A DNA stretch of 25,002 nt from Candidatus Altarchaeum sp. GTDB lineage: Archaea > Altiarchaeota > Altiarchaeia > Altiarchaeales > Altiarchaeaceae. A program made the position numbers and the translations under genes. Position 1 is the first letter of the stretch; each line of letters opens with the position of its first letter. Under the pieces are notes generated by a model. The model made no database searches and was not told where the DNA came from. It worked only from the letters and a program-made list of their open reading frames with translations. The stretch covers positions 9,869 to 34,870 of the forward strand of contig JAGTWP010000008.1 of the NCBI GenBank assembly GCA_018260755.1. Direction: 5' to 3'. Shown here piece after piece: positions 1 to 6,159 of the stretch.

Positions 1-67
1 CAGAAAGGCAATGAGCGGAACTTGTCCGAAGTGCGGAACAAAGGTATTCTGTTTCATTAAGGGATAA
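1..67 (+). CDS. Small zinc-ribbon protein, C-terminal part (upstream tandem copy)
   Basis: The frame enters from outside the window and ends at TAA 65-67. It reads RKAMSGTCPKCGTKVFCFIKG, keeping only the second CxxC knuckle (TCPKC). Bases 1-50 are identical to 189-238 of the next gene, so this is the 3' end of a tandem duplicate. The copies differ only after the shared stretch: the tail is FCFIKG here and FSFLKAKA in the second copy. It resembles the small DUF5679-type zinc ribbons. The role is unknown; nucleic-acid or protein binding is typical of such ribbons but unproven. The 38-base gap to the next gene suggests cotranscription. Confidence 0.75.
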   Translation, partial: RKAMSGTCPKCGTKVFCFIKG

Positions 68-92
68 GAAAAATAAAATTAAAAAAAATTTA

Positions 93-100
93 AAAGGAGG
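93..100 (+). promoter_or_regulatory. Strong Shine-Dalgarno site of the small zinc-ribbon gene
   Basis: AAAGGAGG lies 5 bases before the ATG at 106. It is the only textbook Shine-Dalgarno I see ahead of a gene here. Most other starts follow A-rich DNA with no GGAGG. It fixes the start of the 51-residue protein and suggests high expression or translation from an internal position of a polycistronic mRNA. Confidence 0.85.
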
Positions 101-105
101 TAAAA

Positions 106-261
106 ATGGTAGCAGCAACAGGGTATTGCGTAAAGTGCAAGGGGAAAGTAGATATGAAAGGAGCAAAGGAGATAACAATGAAGAACGGCAGAAAGGCAAT
201 GAGCGGAACTTGTCCGAAGTGCGGAACAAAGGTATTCTCATTCCTTAAGGCTAAGGCATAA
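106..261 (+). CDS. Small zinc-ribbon protein (DUF5679-like), complete copy
   Basis: This is a 51-codon gene ending at TAA 259-261. The product has two zinc knuckles, YCVKC (C8, C11) and TCPKC (C36, C39), separated by a basic linker with KGAKEITMKNGRKAMSG, followed by a short Lys-rich tail. This spacing and the KNGRKAMSG-TCP-CGTK pattern resemble the DUF5679 family of about 50-residue proteins in archaea and some bacteria, which has no assigned function. The start is set by the perfect AAAGGAGG at 93-100. A nearly identical gene lies immediately upstream, so this is one of at least two tandem copies. A T-rich tract follows at 311-345. Confidence 0.85.
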   Translation: MVAATGYCVKCKGKVDMKGAKEITMKNGRKAMSGTCPKCGTKVFSFLKAKA

Positions 262-310
262 ATATATCTACATTTCACTATCTTATTTCTATAATAAGGG
301 ATAAAAAGGC

Positions 311-345
311 TTTATATTTTTTCTTTTTTCTTTTTTTTCTTTTTT
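311..345 (+). terminator. T-rich tract, probable archaeal terminator
   Basis: About 35 bases are almost all T with a few interrupting bases, including an 8-T run. They lie 50 bases after the stop of the zinc-ribbon gene and before tatD. Archaeal RNA polymerase terminates at T-runs in the non-template strand without needing a hairpin, so this is a plausible end for the zinc-ribbon transcript. Confidence 0.55.
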
Positions 346-403
346 AGGTTTATTTTTATGTTTTTAATGTTGTTTTAAAAATTTTTGTTGAATAAAAAAT
401 AAA

Positions 404-1168
404 ATGTTTGATGCCCATTGTCATCTGGATTTTAGTTCATTTGATTCCGACCTGGAAGGGGTTATTAACAGAACTTATAATGAAGGAATCGGAATTGTCA
501 CCTGTGCAATTGATAATGTAGGAGTTAATAAAACATTAAATTTTTATAATAAATTTAAAGATAAGCGGCTTTTTATGACTTTTGGTATTTCCCCTATAAA
601 TTTTGATGAAAACGAGTTCAAAAATTTTGTTAGTAATGTTGAAACATATAAGGACAAGCTCATAGGAATCGGAGAAGTAGGGTTGGATTATTACCGAATT
701 AATGATGAAAAAACAAAAGAACAGCAAATAAAAAATTTTAAAAATTTTATTGACTTATCAAAGAAGCTGAATAAAAAGCTCGTAATTCATTCAAGAAATG
801 CTGAAAAAGAGGTAATTGAAATTTTAAAAGAAAGTAAAATAAATGTGATGATGCATTGTTTTTCAGGAAGTATAGAACAGGCATTGGAAGCGATTGATTT
901 GGGGTGTATCATTTCAATTCCGACAACAGCTTATTATTCAAAAGGAAGGCAGAAAACGATTGAAAAAATTCCGATTGAAAACATTGTAACAGAAACAGAT
1001 GCACCTTTTTTATCTCCGTTTCCCGAAAGAATGACTAATAGGAGCAACAGGAACGAACCGTTGAACATAAAATATTTGGTGGAAAAAATTTCAGAAATTA
1101 AAAATTTATCTTTTGAAAAAGTAAGCGAGATAACAGAAGAAAATTTAAGAAATTTCTTTAAATTTTAA
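404..1168 (+). CDS. tatD: TatD family metal-dependent hydrolase / DNase
   Basis: The product is 254 aa, the usual length of TatD amidohydrolase-fold nucleases. The metal-binding set is visible in order: HCHLD (H5, H7), IGIGEVGLDYY (E91), LVIHSRNAE (H129), MMHCFSG (H151) and VTETDAPFLSP (D199). Known members are Mg-dependent 3'-5' exonucleases and DNases linked to repair and DNA turnover; the exact substrate here is not shown. The start MFDAHCHLD matches the family N-terminus. There is no Shine-Dalgarno, and the ATG follows an A-rich stretch. The next gene begins only after a 284-base repeat-rich gap, so tatD is probably a single-gene unit. Confidence 0.9.
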   Translation: MFDAHCHLDFSSFDSDLEGVINRTYNEGIGIVTCAIDNVGVNKTLNFYNKFKDKRLFMTFGISPINFDENEFKNFVSNVETYKDKLIGIGEVGLDYYRINDEKTKEQQIKNFKNFIDLSKKLNKKLVIHSRNAEKEVIEILKESKINVMMHCFSGSIEQALEAIDLGCIISIPTTAYYSKGRQKTIEKIPIENIVTETDAPFLSPFPERMTNRSNRNEPLNIKYLVEKISEIKNLSFEKVSEITEENLRNFFKF

Positions 1169-1283
1169 ACATATTTATGTTGAACTATGGGATTTATGTT
1201 AAATTATAAGACTTATATTAAATTAATAATATTTATGTCAAATTCTAATATTTATGTCAAATTATAATATTTATGTCAAATTA
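1169..1283. repeat. Six tandem 19-bp AT-rich repeats
   Basis: The array starts at the base after the tatD stop. Copies lie at 1169, 1188, 1207, 1227, 1246 and 1265, with one extra A at 1226. The best copies read TAATATTTATGTCAAATTA. The last three are nearly perfect, and the first three are more diverged but keep the core TTATGTtaAA. The rest of the gap to 1452 is AT-rich with no other structure I can support. Function is unknown: minisatellite, transcript end or protein-binding array. Confidence 0.85.
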
Positions 1284-1452
1284 TAATTAAATTTATAATC
1301 TTTCTTAATTATAATTATATTATCAATTTATATTATTTAATAAACATTTCCTATTCTTCAATATAATTTAGATAATTCAATCATAATTATTAAAAAATTT
1401 AAATAAAATAGATAAAAATATAAACAAAAAGCAAAATTATTAAAACAAGAGA

Positions 1453-2130
1453 ATGGATTTTATAAAAATTTCATATACGGGAAAAACAGAAGACGGAAAA
1501 TTTTTCGGAACAACAGACAAGAAAATAGCAAAAGAAAAAGAAATTTATGATGAAAGTGTTGTATATAAGCCAGTAATATTGATATATGAGGAAAGCAACG
1601 ATAAAATAACCGAAAAAATAAAAGAAGAAATAAAAAATGAGAAAGTCGGCACGGAAAAGGAAATTGTAATCCCGAAAGAACTTAACCAGAGTTATAACCA
1701 GAAACTTGTGCAAATTTATCCGATTCACCTGTTTAAAAAGCAAAATTTAAACCCGTTTACAGGAATGTTGTTTAAAAGCGGTGAGGCAGTTGGAAAAGTC
1801 ATAAGTGTTGCAGGAGGTAGGGTAAAGGTTGATTTTAACAGTGATATTGTCGGAAAGGAACTAATATACAAAGTAAAGGTAGAAGGAATTGCTATAACAA
1901 CCGAGGAAAAAATAAATTATTTAGTAGAAAGAAATTTTAACACGGCTGAAAATTTTCGGTTCAATTTGGAAAAAAATAATAAAAATGAAAACGAGAGCAA
2001 CAATCTTAATGTGGAGATTCCAAAAAATATATTTATTAACGAACTGGTTTTTAAAAAGAAACAAAAGTTTGTCCATGATGTTTCAAAATATCTGAATATA
2101 AAAGAAGTTGTATTTACAGAGAAATGGTAA
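1453..2130 (+). CDS. FKBP-type (SlyD-like) peptidyl-prolyl isomerase, divergent
   Basis: The 225-aa product has the layout of archaeal long FKBPs. An N-terminal strand, IKISYTGKTEDGKFF, is followed by the second half of the FKBP fold with VGTEKEIVIPKEL and LVQIYPIHLF. Next comes the SlyD-like stretch GMLFKSGEAVGKVISVAGGRVKVDFN and GKELIYKVKV, then a C-terminal extension of about 75 residues, as in archaeal 26-30 kDa FKBPs. Known members are chaperone/prolyl isomerases that help folding. The normally strong NHPLAG motif reads NSDIVG here, and the early FD-S element is FGTT, so catalytic activity may be weak while chaperone function remains. The start is the ATG after AACAAGAGA, without a clear Shine-Dalgarno. 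Confidence 0.8.
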   Translation: MDFIKISYTGKTEDGKFFGTTDKKIAKEKEIYDESVVYKPVILIYEESNDKITEKIKEEIKNEKVGTEKEIVIPKELNQSYNQKLVQIYPIHLFKKQNLNPFTGMLFKSGEAVGKVISVAGGRVKVDFNSDIVGKELIYKVKVEGIAITTEEKINYLVERNFNTAENFRFNLEKNNKNENESNNLNVEIPKNIFINELVFKKKQKFVHDVSKYLNIKEVVFTEKW

Positions 2131-2160
2131 AATAAAAGATAAATTTAAAATTAACATAAA

Positions 2161-2286
2161 ATTAAAAGAATCAAAATTAAAAATTAAAAGAATCAAAATT
2201 AAAAGAATCAAAATTAAAAATTAAAAGAATCAAAATTAAAAGAATCAAAATTAAAAATTAAAAGAATCAAAATTAAAAGAAACAAA
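2161..2286. repeat. Higher-order tandem repeat abutting the HTH-CBS regulator start
   Basis: Seven copies of a 15-mer, ATTAAAAGAATCAAA, start at 2161, 2183, 2198, 2220, 2235, 2257 and 2272. Three copies of a 7-mer, ATTAAAA, lie at 2176, 2213 and 2250. Together they make three 37-bp units (2176-2212, 2213-2249, 2250-2286). Only the last 15-mer has a substitution (GAAAC for GAATC). The array ends one base before the ATG at 2288, so it fills the whole promoter/leader space. It could be an operator array for the DNA-binding protein that follows, or a slippage product. Confidence 0.9.
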
Positions 2287-2287
2287 A

Positions 2288-3166
2288 ATGATAAGTGTTG
2301 TTTATAAAGAAATTTTAGGTGGACTGATTACCATACATGAGCGCAAAAAGGGATCTATCAAAGGAGAAGAAATAGCTGCATTGCTTAATAAAACAGCAGG
2401 AACTATAAGAAATCAGATGCAGACATTAAGGGCTTTGGGCTATGTTGACGGAATTCCGGGCCCGAAAGGAGGATATATTCCTACGCTAAAAGCTTATGAA
2501 GCGCTTAGAATTCAACAATCGGAATATTTTATAGAAGTTCCGATATACCAGAATAATGAAAAAGTAGAAGGGATGATTTTAGAACAAATTATATTTTCTA
2601 ATGTAAGTAACCCGACAGAATGCAGATGTACAATTAAGATTTTAGGGGATACGTCAAAAATTCATGAACGTTCTATTCTTAAAGTAGGTCCAACTCCTAT
2701 TAATAAAATAATAGTTGTGGGAGAAGTAATAGGAAGGAATGATATAGATAAAGATATTTTATTGGCAACAAAAAGCATAGTAAGTATTCCGAGATACAAA
2801 ATCGGAGACATGATATCCAGACAAAAACTAATCTCATTTAGTCCTAATACCACTATTTCCGAATGTGAAGAAATTTTAATCAGGAACAAAATTGAAGCTG
2901 CACCTGTTGTTGAAAATAATAAAGTAATAGGAATTATTTCATTAAGGGATATTGTTAATGCAATAGTTGAAAAAAAAGCGGTTAATATTATAAGGGACAT
3001 AATGGAAAGTAATATTATTACTATAAGTTTGAATGCACAACTTGCCGATGCGGTTACAATTATGAAAAAAAATAATGTGAAAAGGATTGCAATTGTAGAT
3101 TCAAATACACTGGAACCAAAAGGAATTATCTCTATGACTGATATTATAAATTTAATGATTGAGTAA
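2288..3166 (+). CDS. HTH-CBS domain transcriptional regulator (COG2524-like)
   Basis: This 292-aa protein has three parts. Residues about 5-72 form a winged helix-turn-helix, with LNKTAGTIRNQMQTLRALGYVDGIPGPKGGYIPT matching the recognition helix and wing. Residues about 78-165 form a linker domain (EVPIYQNNEKVEGMILEQI). Residues about 170-292 form two CBS domains (ISFSPNTTISECEEIL, KVIGIISLRDIVNAI, then DIMESNIITISLNAQLADAV and LEPKGIISMTDIINLMIE). Tandem CBS pairs bind adenosine nucleotides or S-adenosylmethionine, so it is likely a ligand-responsive DNA-binding protein. Targets are unknown. The dense repeat array ending at its start codon makes autoregulation an attractive but untested idea. 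No Shine-Dalgarno is present. Confidence 0.85.
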   Translation: MISVVYKEILGGLITIHERKKGSIKGEEIAALLNKTAGTIRNQMQTLRALGYVDGIPGPKGGYIPTLKAYEALRIQQSEYFIEVPIYQNNEKVEGMILEQIIFSNVSNPTECRCTIKILGDTSKIHERSILKVGPTPINKIIVVGEVIGRNDIDKDILLATKSIVSIPRYKIGDMISRQKLISFSPNTTISECEEILIRNKIEAAPVVENNKVIGIISLRDIVNAIVEKKAVNIIRDIMESNIITISLNAQLADAVTIMKKNNVKRIAIVDSNTLEPKGIISMTDIINLMIE

Positions 3167-3342
3167 TTGAATTCGGTTCAAAGGCAATAAATTCGCATTG
3201 TATTGTTACTAAAAATTTATAACATTTTCGTAACTATTCAGAGAATACAAAAATTTCACATCAATTCGTTCGGAGATTTCAACTCTGTTGAAATACCTAT
3301 GAAAATTTCAAAATCAAAAATTTTACCTGTAATTTTTAATGT

Positions 3343-3358
3343 ATCAAAAATTTTTGAT
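3343..3358. repeat. Perfect 16-bp palindrome
   Basis: ATCAAAAATTTTTGAT is identical to its own reverse complement. Bases 3310-3324 are an inverted copy of 3347-3361, so two alternative pairings are possible. The role is unknown. Confidence 0.75.
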
Positions 3359-3368
3359 TTTTGAATAT

Positions 3369-3425
3369 GCTGAAAATTTGTGAAATTGCTGAAAATTTGT
3401 GAAATTGCTGAAAATTTGTGAAATT
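3369..3425. repeat. Three exact tandem 19-bp repeats
   Basis: The unit GCTGAAAATTTGTGAAATT occurs three times in a row at 3369, 3388 and 3407. The period equals that of the unrelated array after tatD. It lies between the palindrome and the downstream inverted repeat. Confidence 0.9.
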
Positions 3426-3438
3426 TTCAACCTTTAAA

Positions 3439-3481
3439 AAATCTGCGAGATTTTTTAAATGCCTGTAAATCTTGCAGATTT
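3439..3481. repeat. 15-bp inverted repeat, possible hairpin
   Basis: AAATCTGCGAGATTT (3439-3453) pairs with AAATCTTGCAGATTT (3467-3481) with one mismatch and a 13-base loop. The right arm is followed by CTGACATGG, not a T-run, so it is not a classical terminator. Confidence 0.75.
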
Positions 3482-3586
3482 CTGACATGGTTGAATGGTT
3501 ACAATTTTTTAATTATAATTTAAATCAAAACTAATTAATAAAAAGTATAAAATTTATTTAAAAATTTATCAGTTAAATTTGTTCAA

Positions 3587-3823
3587 ATGGCTCGATTTTT
3601 AGAGGCAGAGGCGAGGATTTTTAAGATGGTTTGTATGAGATGTAATGCAAATAATCCGAATAATGCGACAAATTGCAGAAGGTGTGGAAGCGACAAATTA
3701 AGAAAGAAGAATAAAAAGATTATGAAAGCAGCAGGAGGAGCAGGCGGTGCCCCGGGTGCAGCAGGTGCTAAAGGTGCTGCGGCTAAACCAGCAGCAGGAG
3801 CAAAAGCAGGAGCAAAGAAGTAA
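3587..3823 (+). CDS. rpl40e: Ribosomal protein L40e with Ala/Gly/Lys-rich tail
   Basis: The N-terminus [24 protein letters not shown] is the archaeal/eukaryotic L40e signature. Four cysteines form CMRC (16-19) and CRRC (30-33), the zinc site of this large-subunit protein, and [10 protein letters not shown] follows as in the family. The core ends near residue 46. The remaining 32 residues are a low-complexity tail of Ala, Gly, Pro and Lys ([20 protein letters not shown] and on), making the protein 78 aa against the usual 50 or so. The tail resembles the basic Ala-rich extensions of archaeal ribosomal proteins and probably contacts rRNA or is disordered. No Shine-Dalgarno precedes the ATG. Confidence 0.9.
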   Translation: MARFLEAEARIFKMVCMRCNANNPNNATNCRRCGSDKLRKKNKKIMKAAGGAGGAPGAAGAKGAAAKPAAGAKAGAKK

Positions 3824-3861
3824 AAAGTAAATTTTACAAAGTTAGGGATTATACGGCAAAA

Positions 3862-4149
3862 ATGAATTCCCCGGAAATAAAAAAATTTATTCTGGAGAAT
3901 AGTTCGCTGTTCTGGTGGATTAAAGAAGAGGAAAAAGAAAATATCAGCACGGACTTTTTGGTTGAGACAATATTGAATTACGGCGATGAAAGAAGCGTTA
4001 AAAAGCTGTTTGATCTGGTCGGAATTAACAATGTTGCGGATATTTTCTATAAACAGATCTCGCACAGAAGAGTTAATTATTTTCCACCTGTTGTAAATTT
4101 CTTTAATCTGTATTTTAAGAAAAATATATGTAGAAGTACTAACAGATAA
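3862..4149 (+). CDS. Probable antitoxin-like partner of an AbiEii-type toxin (DUF6922-like)
   Basis: This 95-aa frame carries FILENSSLFWWIKEEEKENIS, then LVETILNYGDERSVKKLFDL and VNYFPPVVNFFNLYFKK. From memory this pattern matches small proteins (DUF6922-like) encoded immediately upstream of nucleotidyltransferase AbiEii/AbiGii toxins. They are presumed antitoxins or regulators. The body up to NLYFKK looks intact. The last residues (NICRSTNR) read into the start of the broken toxin gene, so the natural stop may have been lost by a small indel. Since the partner is clearly decayed, this gene is probably a relic on its way to loss, although its frame is still open. Confidence 0.6.
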   Translation: MNSPEIKKFILENSSLFWWIKEEEKENISTDFLVETILNYGDERSVKKLFDLVGINNVADIFYKQISHRRVNYFPPVVNFFNLYFKKNICRSTNR

Positions 4150-4383
4150 GCAAAGAGAGTTGTTGCCTTTGATTAAGATATTTTCAGGGGATTTTTTCAA
4201 AAGAAAAAGTATAAAATACAATATAAAGAAGAACAATTATTTGTTGGATAAAATCATACATGAAACCAGTGACCAGATTCATAAGATATAAATTACTCGG
4301 AGCCAATTGAATTTATCAGGAAAGAAATTTCAGAGGATGAAATTAAAAAAATTTTAATTGATGCGGCAACGGTACCTTTTTGA
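4128..4383 (+). pseudogene. Eroded AbiEii-type nucleotidyltransferase toxin
   Basis: From base 4130 one frame reads VEVLTDKQRELLPLIKIFSGDFFKRKSIKYNIKKNN to DQIHKI, stopping at 4289-4291. The first part matches the start of AbiEii-like toxins (VLTDKQRELLPLIKIFSKDF). The expected core (YLVGGTAIALQIGHRRSIDFDLF) is missing: GDFF runs directly into KRKSI, so the catalytic centre is deleted. The ATG at 4128 is followed at once by TAG, as if one G had been lost from ATGGTAGAA. In another frame 4294-4383 encodes YSEPIEFIRKEISEDEIKKILIDAAT, which looks like the family C-terminus. Start frameshift, core deletion and missing middle make it non-functional. Confidence 0.7.
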
Positions 4384-4390
4384 TTGTTTT

Positions 4391-5413
4391 TCATTTTTTT
4401 GCACCAACATTTTTCGCCTGTTCAAGTGCGATTTCGTTAATTGATGACAGTGCCTTAGCTCCTGAAGCCCCCTCAATCGCCTGGGTTGCGATACTCTGCA
4501 CCTGTAAGTTAGATTTATTTAACTGCTCCATTAAGTCCTTAATCTGACCTACCTGCTTTGCTACGGTCTCCTCAAGATGTTTAATCTTTAGTTCGGCAAG
4601 TTTTTTCTCACCTTCAATCTCTTTTGCCAAAAGATCCGCCTTCTGTTTAGCACGGTTTTCAGATAATTCGGTCGCTTCTTTTTTAGCATCACTAACTGCT
4701 TTTGCAAGTTCTCCTGGAAATGACTCTGCTTTAGTTCTTATTTCAGCAATTTCTTTTTCCTGTAAGGCAACTGTTGCTTCTCTTTCAGATAATTCATTTT
4801 CCTGGGATTCTCTTTCTTCTTTAAGGGCTTTCTTTAAAGTTACTTTTTCTTCTTCATACGCGTCTTTTTCCTTCTTTCTGGATAAAGTTAAAGTGTAATT
4901 GTATTCCTCCGCTTCTCTTTCTCTTTCTTTTTTAAGTTTCTCGTCTCTTTCTTTCACATTCTTCTGATAATATTCCTGTTCTTTTTCCCATTGTGTCTTC
5001 ATTGTAGTTGTCTCTTCTTCAAATGCATTCTTTTTCCTTTCATGCGTATTGATGAGGTTGTCCAATGTTTCTGCGACAATCTTAATGTTATGAATTTCTT
5101 CAAGATTTTTTGATTCTATCTTAATTGCTTCCTGTACCTCCTTTAATTTATTTTCTTCAGAAGTTAGTTTATCTGATAAAACACTTAATGTTTTGCTCAA
5201 ATCCAGTTTAAGATCTGCAAGCCCTTTTACAATACTCTCAACAGTATATTCGGATGTTTTTTCAATTAAATTTTTTTCATATTTGTTTTTCGCTTCGGTT
5301 TCTTTGCCTGTGGACTTATCTTCCTGCTCTTTTTCCCTGTATTTGGCAAGCAGTTCATCATAAGCTTTAATCATGTCTGTTTTAGTATCCTTTATTGTTA
5401 ATTTTTGCTCCAT
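4391..5413 (-). CDS. Long coiled-coil protein, unknown function
   Basis: The product is 340 aa, and I do not recognise a named family. The N-terminal 40 residues (LTIKDTKTDMIKAYDELLAKYREK) look like a short folded or helical start. Residues about 75-330 are almost entirely charged heptad-type coiled coil rich in Glu, Lys and Gln (for example EKLKKEREREAEEYNYTL and LAELKIKHLEETVAKQV). The end is smaller and Ala-rich (AIEGASGAKALSS). There is no signal peptide or membrane segment, so it should be cytosolic. Proteins with this N-terminus and coiled body occur in uncultured archaea and bacteria, by recollection only. It lies 121 bases downstream of the YgjP-like gene on the same strand and converges with the decayed toxin. 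It is not next to the tubulin locus. Confidence 0.7.
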   Translation of the reverse strand: MEQKLTIKDTKTDMIKAYDELLAKYREKEQEDKSTGKETEAKNKYEKNLIEKTSEYTVESIVKGLADLKLDLSKTLSVLSDKLTSEENKLKEVQEAIKIESKNLEEIHNIKIVAETLDNLINTHERKKNAFEEETTTMKTQWEKEQEYYQKNVKERDEKLKKEREREAEEYNYTLTLSRKKEKDAYEEEKVTLKKALKEERESQENELSEREATVALQEKEIAEIRTKAESFPGELAKAVSDAKKEATELSENRAKQKADLLAKEIEGEKKLAELKIKHLEETVAKQVGQIKDLMEQLNKSNLQVQSIATQAIEGASGAKALSSINEIALEQAKNVGAKK

Positions 5414-5497
5414 TTTGTTTTGCTCTTTTAAATTTTATGACTATTTTAAATTTTATAGATATTTAAATTTTAATTTAAATTATGAAAATATTATTAA

Positions 5498-5531
5498 ATA
5501 AAAGAATAGATAAAATAAAAGAATAGATAAA
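5498..5531. repeat. Two tandem 17-bp repeats
   Basis: ATAAAAGAATAGATAAA occurs twice, at 5498-5514 and 5515-5531, just after the stop of the YgjP-like gene on the minus strand. Confidence 0.85.
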
Positions 5532-5534
5532 TTT

Positions 5535-6035
5535 TTAATCACTCATCGCCACTGCTATTAAATACCCTCTCGCCCTTTCCGTCATAGAATACTTATACAC
5601 AAAATTCCAGAATTGTTCATTATGTGCAGGGACTTTCAGATGTGCCAGTTCATGAACCACAACGTAATCATGAACAAATTTAGGCATTTTTAAAAGACGG
5701 TCGGAAACCCTTATTATTTTATCTCTTGTATTACAATTTCCAAACATCTTTGAGTTTTGCTCTGTGCTGTATTCAATTTTATTCCATTTAAGTTCATTGT
5801 TAAAGTATTCTCTGTTCAGTTCTTTTGCCGTATTTTCAAGATTCTTATTTGCATCGCCTTCGATTAAATTTTTCTTTCTGTCGTCTGCCTCAAATCTCTT
5901 TTTTGCCCATTCAATATAATGTTCTATTTTTTCACTGCTCAAACTATTTGAAACATATAACAAAATTTCTCCGTTAACTCTTTTTGTAGTTATTGTCCTC
6001 CTTCTTTTTTCACTTTTTATGACCCTCACATCCAT
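5535..6035 (-). CDS. YgjP-like (DUF45/WLM-type) zinc metallopeptidase
   Basis: The 166-aa product carries the zinc site HELAHLKVPAHNEQFW near residue 135, i.e. HExxH plus a downstream His in the AHNEQFW motif. This is typical of YgjP/DUF45 metal-dependent hydrolases. The N-terminal half has the family pattern IKSEKRRRTITTKRVNGEILLYVSN and an amphipathic helix (IEHYIEWAKKRFE). Substrate is unknown. I start at ATG 6035 (MDVRVIKSEK). The frame stays open to 6116, but those 27 extra codons overlap the tRNA-Leu gene and do not resemble the family. The gene is 40 bases downstream of the tRNA on the same strand and may share its transcript. Confidence 0.82.
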   Translation of the reverse strand: MDVRVIKSEKRRRTITTKRVNGEILLYVSNSLSSEKIEHYIEWAKKRFEADDRKKNLIEGDANKNLENTAKELNREYFNNELKWNKIEYSTEQNSKMFGNCNTRDKIIRVSDRLLKMPKFVHDYVVVHELAHLKVPAHNEQFWNFVYKYSMTERARGYLIAVAMSD

Positions 6036-6075
6036 TATTGTATTCTGTAAAATTTTAGAATGTATTTTCTGTTTA

Positions 6076-6159
6076 TGCGGGGAATGGGATTTGAACCCAT
6101 GAAGGCTTACGCACACAAGGCCCTGAACCTTGCCCCTTTGGCCGCTTGGGAACCCCCGC
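6076..6159 (-). tRNA. tRNA-Leu (anticodon CAG)
   Basis: The reverse complement folds as a class II tRNA. The acceptor is GCGGGGG paired with TCCCCGC plus discriminator A at 6076. The D-arm is CCC/GGG around AAGCGGCCAAA, the anticodon stem CAAGG/CCTTG with loop TTCAGGG gives anticodon CAG, the long variable region is 15 nt (TGTGCGTAAGCCTTC), and the T-arm is ATGGG-TTCAAAT-CCCAT. No CCA is encoded and no intron is visible. Its 5' base lies directly after the stop codon of the HAD gene (TAA at 6162-6160), so the two must be transcribed together or the tRNA promoter lies inside the HAD gene. Confidence 0.93.

Larger units (their letters stand above)
3167..3586. other. 420-bp intergenic region with palindromes and repeats
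   Basis: I find no convincing coding frame or tRNA here. It holds a perfect 16-bp palindrome at 3343-3358 (ATCAAAAATTTTTGAT), an inverted copy of part of it at 3310-3324 versus 3347-3361, three 19-bp tandem repeats at 3369-3425, and an inverted repeat at 3439-3453/3467-3481. The density of self-complementary sequence suggests a structured transcript, a terminator region, or the remains of a mobile element. Confidence 0.6.

Noticed and set aside
2161-2286. CRISPR array
   Set aside because: The 15-mers are direct tandem copies with no unique spacers of 25-40 bases and no cas genes nearby.
3583-4236. 217-aa minus-strand frame rich in Ala/Pro and Phe
   Set aside because: It is the antisense shadow of L40e and the decayed toxin locus; the Ala/Pro run is the complement of the L40e Ala/Gly tail.
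6036-6116. Longer N-terminus for the YgjP-like peptidase
   Set aside because: Those 27 codons overlap the mature tRNA-Leu and do not resemble the family; MDVRVIKSEK at 6035 does.
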